From: Nitrosomonadales bacterium
GTDB lineage: Bacteria > Pseudomonadota > Gammaproteobacteria > Burkholderiales > Gallionellaceae
Length of the DNA: 44,031 nucleotides
Assembly (NCBI GenBank): GCA_016716325.1
Contig: JADJWO010000002.1
Coordinates: forward strand, 1 to 44,031
Direction: 5' to 3'
Position numbers and translations under genes: made by a program. Below, piece after piece: positions 32,332 to 41,300 of the stretch; positions within the stretch are counted from its first letter, which is position 1; each line of letters starts with the position of its first letter. The notes beneath the pieces were generated by a model. The model did not search any database. It saw only the letters and a list, made by a program, of their open reading frames with translations, and was not told the DNA's origin.

Positions 32332-34206
32332 GCGGGCAATTCCACTTGCTGCAAACACGCCGTTTCCTGCCTTTTTCGGCACGCAATTCCTTGGCGCATT
32401 CAACGACAACCTGTTCAGAATTCGCTGATCGTCCTGCTCACCTTCCAGGCGGCGAGCTGGACCACGATGCGGCCCGAGTTGCTGGCCAACCTGGCGGCAG
32501 GGATTTTCATCCTGCCGTTCTTCCTGTTCTCCGCCACTGCCGGACAGCTTGCCGACAAATACGACAAGGCGCAGCTCGCGCGCCTGGTCAAACTGCTGGA
32601 GATATTCATCATGCTGGTGGCGAGCGTGGGCTTCGCCCTGCACAGCCTGAACCTGCTGATGGGGGCGCTGTTTCTGTTCGGGATGCATTCGACGCTGTTC
32701 GGCCCGGTGAAATACGCCATCCTGCCGCAGCATCTCAAGGAAGAAGAATTGATCGGCGGCAACGCGCTGGTGGAAGCGGGGACCTTTGTCGCGATCCTGA
32801 TCGGCACGCTCGCCGGCGGACTGATGGCCGGGCTGCCGCAGGGTGCCGTATGGATCAGCATCGGCGGGTTGCTTGTGGCTGCCGCAGGATACCTTGCCAG
32901 CCGCCAGATTCCGTCGGCACCGCCGCCTGCCGCCGAGTTGCGCATCAATCCCAACCCCGTCACCGAAACCTGGCGCAACATCGGTTTCGCACGCGAGAAC
33001 CGCACCGTGTTCCTGTCGATACTCGGCATCTCGTGGTTCTGGCTGTATGGCGCCATGTTCCTCGCGCAATTCCCGGCCTTTGCCAAAAACGTGCTGGGCG
33101 GATCGGAAACGGCCGTCACGCTATTGCTGGCGGTTTTCACGATCGGCATCGGCGTCGGCTCGATGCTGTGCGAAAGAATGTCCGGAAAAATGGTGGAGAT
33201 TGGCCTGGTGCCGTTCGGCTCGATCGGGCTGACGCTGTTCGGCCCTCGACCTGGCATGGGCCTCGCCCGCCATGCCGCCTGTAAACGAACCGCTGAGCGT
33301 GGCGGCGCTGCTGGCCGAACCGGGCATGTGGCGCGTGCTGTTCGATCTGGGTGCGCTGGGTCTGTTCGGCGGCTTTTTCATCGTGCCGCTGTATGCCCTG
33401 GTGCAGACGCGCAGCAAAGCAGAATTCAGGGCGCGGATCATCGCCAGCAACAACATCATCAATGCCCTGTTCATGGTGGTGGGTTCGCTGGCCGCAGCGG
33501 CACTGCTCGGCGCAACCTGTCGATACCGGCGCTGTTCGGCGTGGCCGCCTGTGTGCAATGCCGCAGTGGCGGTTTACATTTACAAACTGGTGCCGGAATT
33601 CCTGCTGCGCTTCATCGTCTGGATACTCGTGCATACGGTATATCGTCTGGACAAACGCGGCGTCGAACACATCCCCGATGAAGGCGCGGCAGTCCTGGCC
33701 TGCAACCATGCAAGCTTCGTCGATGCGCTGATCATCGCGGCAGCCAGCCGCCTAAGGGTGCGCTTCGTCATCGACCACCGCGTGTTCCGCTGGCCGATCC
33801 TCTCCTTCGTGTTCAAGGTAGGCCGCGCCATCCCCATCGCGCCGGAAAAGGAAGATGCCGCACTCAAGGCGCAGGCCTTCGACGAGATCTCTCAGGCGCT
33901 CGCGGCGGGTGAACTGGTGTGCATCTTTCCGGAAGGCAATGTCACAGCCAATGGCGAGATTTCTCCCTTCCGCCCCGGCGTCACGCAAATCGTCGCGCGC
34001 GATCCGGTGCCGGTTATCCCGATGGCGCTGTCGGGTCTGTGGGGCAGCATTTTCTCGCTCGCCGATGGCAGGGGTGCTGAGTAAACCCTGGAAAGCGCGA
34101 CCGTTCCGCAGGGTGGTACTGAATGTGGGCGAGCCCGTAGTTCCGGAGTGTGTCGCTGAAGGAATTGCAAGGCATAGTGGCAACATTGCGCGGGGAGGTG
34201 CGTTGA
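32328..34206 (+). pseudogene. LplT-like MFS transporter fused to PlsC acyltransferase, frameshifted
   Basis: The N-terminal two thirds is a major facilitator protein of the LplT (lysophospholipid flippase) type, with FFGTQFLGAFNDN-like start in split frames, GALFLFGMHSTLFGPVKYAILPQ and many membrane helices. The C-terminal third is a PlsC domain with NHASFVD (NHX4D) and CIFPEGNVTANGEISPF. LplT moves lysophospholipids inward for Aas to re-acylate, matching the upstream aas. Frame breaks lie near 32370, 32415, 33250, 33510, 33550 and 34075. The total of about 626 codons suits a fused protein. The stop at 34204-34206 assumes the frame ELQGIVATLRGEVR. Confidence 0.75.
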
Positions 34207-34248
34207 CATGCGGGACGGCATGCATGCGTACTGACGGAGAATCCCGAT

Positions 34249-35755
34249 ATGCGGCTTGATCGATCATGGATGCTTTTGTTGCTGGGTCTGCTGGGTCTGC
34301 CCACTCCTTCGCTGGCGGTACAGGAAGATGCCGCCATGGAATTCATCGGCGCAGATCGCAGCGCATGACGGCCGGAGCGGTGCATATGTACTGGATACCT
34401 ATCCGGACGCTTTACAGGCGCGTGCGTGGCTGGCGGATCATGCCCGGCACACGATAGAGGTGCAATACTTCATCTGGAGCGCCGACAACATCGGCATCCT
34501 CGCTGCCGAGGCGCTGCTGCGCGCCGCCGATCGCGGCGTGAAGGTGCGCGTCATCGTGGATGACCTGCTGATCGATGCGCCGGACAAATCCTGCTTGCCC
34601 TCGCGTACCATCCCAATGTCGAAATCCGCATCTACAACCCGAAGAATTCGGTCGGGGGTGCCATTGCTCAAGCGCATATTGAATGTGGCCGTCGACTTTC
34701 GCGGCGTCAACCAGCGCATGCACGACAAGACCTTCATGGTCGACGGCCAGGTGGCGATCAAACATTGGGCGGAACATGGCCGCCGAATATTACGACTACA
34801 ACCACGAATACAATTTCCGCGACCGCGATGTGCTTCTGCTGGGCAAAGTGGTCACGGCCATGCGGGCCAGCTTTGAAAATTTCTGGGGCAGCGAGCTGGC
34901 CGTGCTTTTGTGGAAGAACTTTACGACGGGCTTGGCCTGATACAGAAGAACGTGAAAGTGACCGACGGGGAAATTGCGAAGATTTATCGCGACCTGCACG
35001 ACTACGCCGGCTCGCCGGACAACTTTGCGCCGGAAGTGCATGCCGCGATCAATAATATGCCCGGCTTGTTTGAACAATTGGCCTGCCAGATAGCTGGGGA
35101 GAGATCGAGTTCATCAGCGACCGGCCCGGCAAGAACGATAAGCACATGGGCTTGGGCGGCGGCGGCCTGACTACGGAAGCGCTGGCCAGACTGGTCGGGT
35201 CGGCCACCGACCATATCGTGATCCAGTCGCCCTACCTGGTGCTGTCCGGCGATGCGAAGGAGTTGTTCGGGCAAACCCTGGCGCGGCGGCGTGCGCGTGT
35301 GCGCATCAACACCAATTCCCGCTTGCCTCCAGCGACAACATCCAGGCTTCCAGCGGATACCGCAACCAGCGCCGTTCATTGCTCAAAATGGGTCTGGAGA
35401 TTCATGAATACAAACCCGACCCGGAAGAACGGCAGCCGTTGATCCGGCGCGCACTCGATGCCAAACAGAAACCGCGGGGTTCGCGCTCCATGCCAAGACC
35501 ATGGTGGTGGATTCGAAGACAGTCTTCATCGGCACCTTCAATTTCGATCCGCGCTCGGAGAATCTCAATACCGAAGTCGGCGTGATCATTCGCGACGAGG
35601 CGCTTGCACGCAAAGTCGAGGCGGCGATAGAAACCGACATGCGGCCGGGCAACAGCTGGAACGCGGCCACGGACGACCCGGATCAATACGTGCCGCTTTC
35701 CAGGCGCAGCCAAGTCAGGTTCTGGCAGCTGATGCCGATCAAACCGCTGCTGTAA
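34249..35755 (+). pseudogene. phospholipase D-family protein, frameshifted
   Basis: ATG 34249 starts MRLDRSWMLLLLGLLGLPTPSLA, a signal peptide. Two HKD motifs are visible: HDKTFMVD (about 34721-34744) and HAKTMVVDSKTVFIGTFNFDPRS (about 35490-35560). Intermediate parts include EVQYFIWSADNIGILAAEALL and DHIVIQSPYLVLSGD. The protein is probably a periplasmic or outer-membrane-facing phospholipid-processing enzyme, such as a cardiolipin synthase/PLD-like one. At least eight frame breaks occur, yet the span fits about 500 residues. It follows the LplT-PlsC gene, continuing a phospholipid-remodelling operon. Confidence 0.72.
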
Positions 35756-35822
35756 GGCATACATGAGGCGCATCAGAAAATGAGCAACCGGAACAACTGT
35801 TCGATTCCCATCCCGCAAAAAC

Positions 35823-36420
35823 ATGCCGGATCAGCTTATTGCCTGTGGTGGATTATCACGATATTCGCGACGAGTTACGTAACGGCGATCTGCTGTTTTG
35901 CAGCGGCAACAAACCCGTCTCGCGTGCCGTGCAGGCGGTAACGAACAGTCCGTACAGTCACGTCGCATTGGTTGTGCGCATGCTATCGGTTGACCGTATC
36001 CTGTTGCTGGGGCGGAATGGCCATATGGCGTGCGCGTGGTTTCGTTGAGCAGTTATCTGACCGACTGGAATGGCAGCGGCAAACCGTATCTGGGGCATTT
36101 TGATCGTCGGCCGCCATGGCGGCCCGGATTGAAAAGCGAAGAGATGCTGAAGATATTCCTGTCGGAACTGATCGATGTGCTGGGGCAGCCATACAGCTCC
36201 GCCGTGCTGCGCATGGGACTGCGCGAACTGGCCGCACTGATCGGCCTGCGCTTCCGCAGGCTGCGCATCAAAAAGGCGGCGGTATGTTCGGAATACGTCC
36301 ATCGCGCCCTGTCCAGATTGGGAGTGCGCATCTGATGGAATCAGAAGGGATATGAATCCCGCTTATTGACATTGCCGCCGACCCGGAGGTGATGCTGGTG
36401 TGCCGCTGGAAACGATTCCG
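35823..36420 (+). pseudogene. YiiX/YebB-like permuted papain-fold hydrolase, frameshifted
   Basis: The protein contains HDIRDELRNGDLLFCSGNKPVSRAV and SPYSHVALVVRM (H of the permuted NlpC/P60-type active site) in the first part, and CSEYVHRAL (nucleophile Cys) near the end, the usual order of YiiX-like amidases. The frame shifts near 36010 and again at about 36335 where TGA interrupts; GYE and IAADPEVMLVCRWKRF in other frames look like the true C-terminus. The start is uncertain: ATG 35823 (MPDQLI) or TTG 35839. It is probably the last gene of the lipid-related operon. Confidence 0.6.
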
Positions 36421-36492
36421 ATCCGATCAACATGGAGCATCAGTACCGGGCAACAACAGACCCCCTTCAGACGATCACCCGGATGCTTCTCG

Positions 36493-39018
36493 TCAGCCCA
36501 ATATCTCCACCCGCCCGTTCCTGCCATCCACCTTCACCCCATGACCATTGCTCAGGCGAGCCAGCACGCCGCGCACGCTCATCACGGCGGGCATCCGCAT
36601 TTCGCGCGCGGTGACCGTGCCGTGCGAGAGCGGGCCGCCGCTTTCGGTGATGACGGCGCAGGCGCTATAGAACAGCGGCGTCCAGGCGGGGTTGGCGGTG
36701 CGCGCGACCAGCACCGCGCCTTTGGGGAAGCTGGCGAAGTCGTCGGGGGAGCGCACCACGAATACGCTGCCTTCGGCGACGCCAACGCTGCCGGCAGAGG
36801 CCAATCAGCACGTCGCCGGAGGCGCGTGCCGCGACATCGTCTGGCGTGTCTTCGCTGAGGTTCCATGCAGGCGTGCTGTCGCGGTGTTTCAGATATTCCG
36901 CCTTTTCTTCGCGGATGGCCGATGCCAGCGCTGACCATAACGCCGGGGTGTCGCTTTCGATGGCCTCCCGCAACGCCCGGTAGTGGGCGAAAAATATGTC
37001 CATTGGATCGTCCAGCACCTGCGCGTCTGTAAATGTTCGCCGAGACGGCGTAATCCCTTGCAGCGGCAGCGTGAGGCGGGTGGTGTGGTAATGCTCGACG
37101 TCGTCCAGTGTGGTGTAGGCGCGCACCAGTCGCAAGACTTCGTGGAAGAAGAAATGCAGCCGTTGCGGGATGCGTGCCGCATACAGTGCAAGTTCGGCTT
37201 CATGCATCGCCAGCCCGAGGTTGGCGTTCGCGCTCGCGCCGGAGCGTCTTCACCGTGGCATCGTGGCCATCAGGCGCAGGTTGTCCAGCACCAGCCAGGG
37301 CGCTTCCAGCCAGGTCGGCTGGTAGGGGTCAAAGTCTCACTTCGCGGTGGCTGTGGTCGCGCAGGAATTTCTCAGGTTGCGGTGAAAAATGGATGCGCCC
37401 TCTCAGATGGCCCGTCTCGATCCGCGTGCGTGAAGGTGCCGACGAGAAATTGACCCTTTGAGATTGGTATCGCTGCGGATCTCATTGGAAAGCGCGGCCA
37501 GTTCCCTGGCCGATGACTCAAGCCTTGGTTTCGGTGGAGCGATCAAGTGTATCGAACAGCGCCGCCGCTTCCTGCGGATTTCGCTTGTAGTCAGCATCTG
37601 CGCAGACCGTGCAACAGACGATAAAGCGTGCGGCCGGGTGATGGAGATGGGGATGTTGGGCAGGAAATAATCGGCGCCGAGCTTAGTTCTTGCGCAGCAC
37701 GTAATGCCACCACTCAGGTCAGGCTCGCCTTGCAGGTTTTCGGCCGTTGAGTTCGCGCTGCGTCAGCAGGGTAGTGGTCGAGGTCGCGCGACCATTCAAG
37801 CGGCCAGGTCCTGCACCCATGCATAGTCACTGCAGCAAGTGCGGAATGGCGGCTGAGTTCCTCCAGTTGCGGATCGCGGAACGGCATGCGGCAGGCCGTA
37901 GATTTGCACCGCGTTCTGGTTGCCGCAGATGCAGTGATCGAACATCACTGCGAACCACTGCGCGGAAAACGCCGGGTAGCCCATCAGCCTGAACGAGTGG
38001 TTGAGTGAGTCGGTGGAAATCGTCCTCGACCATTTCCCCAAGCCAGCGGCGTGATCACGTTAGGGAAGCGCCCGGCGGGATCTTTGCCGCGTCCAGCGCG
38101 GCGGATGCTGGTGATCGGGCGCGATTGCAGCAGCCCAGCTTGCCGGAACTGATCGCCCATTCGATCGCCCCGGAACTGGTACGAGGCCTCTCGACACGGC
38201 ACTCCGCTTAAAAAGGTAAAGGCCAGTCCGGCGGTTGTGTTTCGTCCATGCTGGCCCGGGTTCGCATCCTCGCCTTCCAAACTGTTCGACCGACCGCGCA
38301 ATCGCGGAGTGTTGACGATGCGCTGGGTTTTTCCTCGCCGATGGCGCTACCGAGCAGGCTGCCGTCGCGCGCCAGCACGAACTGGTCGATCGCGCCTTCG
38401 CCGCTGACCACCCGATTCACCAAACCTGAAGTTGGCATTGACCAGCATCGTGCGATGTTGCCGCTGATCGGGTTGAGGGCGAAGCCGACCCCAAAATTCG
38501 CGACGGGATCATCGCCTGGTGACCACCGCCATGGTCGCCTGCAACTGGTCGAAGCCGAGCCGCTGACGGTAGGCGATGGCACGATCCTGCCACGCCGAGG
38601 CTTGCAGGCGCGGATGCGTTCGAGGATGGCGTCTGCGCGCCGTGGATGCGAGGCCCAATTGTCGCGATGCCCGGCAAACGCCACACTGGCCAGGTCTTCG
38701 AAGGTGGAGAAGAGCGCACGGGAGAATGCCACTCGGGCGGAAATGCGGGCAAGTTGCTGGCGCACGGAAGCCTCCAGCGAGACAGGTAACGGCATCCACT
38801 CGAGCTCGGCACGCAATTGTGCGGCCTGTCCCTGCAGCTTTGCGGCGTTGGCATAGTCAAATGCCGCGACCCGGCGGTGCCAAGGTCGCGGCGGTCCGCG
38901 GTGTATCCGCGGTAAGCGCTTGCTGTCACCACGAACCCGGAGGGGACCGGAAGGCCGCGTTGCGTGAGCAGCGAGAGGTTACACCCTGCCGCCGGAACGC
39001 TCATGGCGGCAGGCATCA
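36493..39018 (-). pseudogene. PEP/pyruvate-binding phosphotransferase-like enzyme, heavily frameshifted
   Basis: At the N-terminal side, NLSLLTQRGLPVPSGFVV (about 38960-38920), ALFSTFEDLASVAFAGH, GVGFALNPISGNIA and VVSGEGAIDQFVLARDG are typical of the ATP-grasp domain of PEP synthase, pyruvate phosphate dikinase or rifampin phosphotransferase. The C-terminal ITESGGPLSHGTVTAREMRMPAV (36550-36660) is the phosphohistidine domain with the catalytic His. The middle has TPLAWGNMVEDDFHRL-like sequence. Total length is about 840 codons. The substrate cannot be told. At least ten frame breaks are visible; codon use still looks coding throughout. Confidence 0.62.
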
Positions 39019-39600
39019 GGTTCGGTGAGCGCGAGCGCCTGGGTCCTGCAGGACTTCTCCGTGGTTGGGGTGGTCCGGTTCGCGATCCACAGTGCCCAGG
39101 CGGCCAGCAGTGCCCGCGGAGTACGTCGATCAGGTAGTGGTGGCGCAGGTACAGGGCTGGAGCTCCCGCGCCCAGGCACGGTAACGGCAGATCCAGAAGC
39201 GGCGGCGGTTGTGCCGGAACTCGAAGCCGAGGATGAACAGAGACACCGCCACATGCAGGCTGGGGGGAACCACGTCCACGCCTGTTGATCCCATCTTTAC
39301 CAGTCGGGGCAGTGAACACCGTCAGCGGCCCGCCGCGTCAGCTGCGTGGCGAATGCGTCGCCGAAGGCGAGGCAGGCCGGCAGCGCACCAGCGTGTGCCG
39401 AGGAAACCGACACCATAGAAGCGAAAACAGAGCCGGCGATGAAGGACTTGTAGCGCCACATCCAGGTCGAGAAAATTCCACCACTACCCCCCATGATCAG
39501 ATAGGGGAAGAAGAACAGGAAAACAGACCTCATCAGTTCAGTGAGCCCCGGCGTGACCAGGTGCTGCCACAACATGGAGGGTGTCGCCCGAGCAGCGCGC
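39012..39600 (-). pseudogene. PAP2-superfamily membrane phosphatase, frameshifted
   Basis: The minus strand contains SLHVAVSLFILGFEF (about 39268-39225) and YLRHHYLIDVL (about 39152-39120), the second and third PAP2 active-site motifs, plus LLAAWALWIANRT at the C-terminus. Upstream fragments FLFFFPYLIMG give membrane helices. Such enzymes dephosphorylate lipid phosphates or act as inositol-phosphoceramide-type transferases. Its stop appears to overlap the start of the PEP-utilising gene (TGATG near 39016), suggesting an operon. Limits and start cannot be fixed because of indels. Confidence 0.5.
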
Positions 39601-40400
39601 TGTCGATGCCGCGCAATATGGTATCTTCCTCGCTGCTGGAGATTGTCTGGCACGGCAAGCGCACCTTGCTGGAAATGCACGTTCATCGCGACCGGGTAGA
39701 ACAGCAAACGCCATCGCAATCGAGGCGACGGTGTTGCAGTGCCGGTCGGCAGGCCACCAGCATCAGCGCTGCGACGAGCCCCGCGCTTGAAACATCAGCG
39801 CATTATCGCCCCAGAACATACCCACGGAGAGAAGCACGATGGTGACGAGCAGAACGCCCCAAAAAACATCTCGTGTTCATACAGTGCGGGCAGTGTCCGT
39901 GCGGTGCTAGGCATTCCGTGACCTCATGCAATCCTCCAGCGACGCGCGCCAGTTTGACAGCGGATGGCGCAATTGCGGGCGCCAGCCGCCCAGCGTGTGC
40001 GGTGTGATCGCCAGTTTCTGCACGCGGCGCAGTCGATTGGATCCCGATGACTGCTGACTTGAGATAGGGTGACCACAGCCATGGAAGTCGCGCCCACAGC
40101 GCTGCGCAGAAGCAACAATGCGCCCACGAGGCAAGGCGGGGAGAATCTCGCCAGCAGACGCCACAACGCGATGGTATTGATGCCGTCGGCCGGAGCGCTG
40201 TCCCGGCCCAGCGTGCGATCAGTAACGGCGGCGCATTGAGCGCGCAAGGCCGGCGCGGTAAACGGCAGCAACAGCAAGAACAGCAGGTAAGCCCAGGCGC
40301 GACGCATCGCATCAAGAGGTACGCCCTGATGCGGCCACACATGCCGCCTGGCCGGCGTCCGAGAACTTCGGTTTCCAGTTTCGCTGCCAACGCTCCGCTT
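39600..40400 (-). other. unresolved coding-like region
   Basis: The minus strand shows coding-like fragments such as MRRAWAYLLFLLLLPFTAPA (near 40310), a signal peptide or membrane segment, and LLARFSPPCLVGALLLLRSA, another hydrophobic helix, but frames change every 50-150 bases. I cannot name a family. CTAGG at 39907-39911 gives one of the in-frame stops. Confidence 0.3.
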
Positions 40401-40700
40401 CCGGCACGAGCCGCGTTCCAGGGTTTTCAAGCGCCGCAAATTAAGCTGCGTCGGCTTGCCCAGTGTCGCGGCGCCGGGCGATGCGCTCTGTGCGCGCTAA
40501 AAGCTTCCGGCATCTTCCGCCTGCACCGCCAATTCCTCGAGCGCGGCGGTGATGCGCTCGTGCAGGACTCGTACCGCGCTCCGCATCGGAGGTCCCCGGC
40601 GGGTAGCCGCGTATCGAGGGTTCCCCGCCACCACCTCAGCGTCGCTCCCGCCACACCCATGCCTGTCTAAGTGGATGCCCGGAAGCGGTATGACCACAGG
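40400..40700 (-). pseudogene. possible C-terminal part of an outer-membrane efflux (TolC/NodT-like) protein
   Basis: Minus-strand fragments VLHERITAALEELAVQAEDAG and, in another frame, RIARRRDTGQADAA and LENPGTRLVPEAERWQ resemble the helical C-terminal pattern of TolC-type proteins (A-x-RRRYxxGQAD, L-N-x-RTLL-x-AE). The position just downstream of an RND permease gene supports it. Resemblance is weak and the start is not found. Confidence 0.3.
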
Positions 40701-41300
40701 TGCGGTACCGATATTTGCCGCAATCGTGCCAGTGTTGGTAGCCGCGCCTTTGTGGAAGGGCAGTGGCGGCATCCCAGGTCGCTGGTTCCTCCGGAGGATC
40801 AACAGTTCGCCGCCCCAGAAGGGTGGAGTCCTAACAGGCGTTCTATTTAGCCAAGTGTTGCTGTTGGCAGATTCGGTAAACACGGCTGGTCGCATTGGTC
40901 CTTCTTTTCCGCGCAACTTCGATCCCGTCAAAAAAAACCCGGCCGATCCAGGCTGCGGCGCAGTTTTACTGGGAAATCAGGAAATTGGCTCGAGAATCAG
41001 GATTTGTGAACGTACCGTCAACCGCGCCGTTAACGATGCACGCCTGCAAAGACAGCGGGCCTTGCAGGGGCAACATTTCCCCATTCGCAAACGGACGCGA
41101 TGGTAGTAGAGAATACAACAGTTGGCTTAAGAGCCGGACACCGCAAGTTTTCCAACATAGTCCCCCCGTTCGAGGGGTAAAAATTTGTCTTAAAGCAAGT
41201 ATAAGTGCCCACCAAACGGAAACAACGCGGCCGTTGCACGATCTGATGACACGAGTGCGCAAGATTGTGCAGCCATGGAACCCCGGTAAGGTTGTTTACG
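40700..41300. other. no gene recognised
   Basis: This stretch between the putative efflux outer-membrane protein and the RND permease has short open frames on both strands but no recognisable protein segment. It may hold the unreadable N-terminal part of the outer-membrane protein and the end of the permease. Confidence 0.3.
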
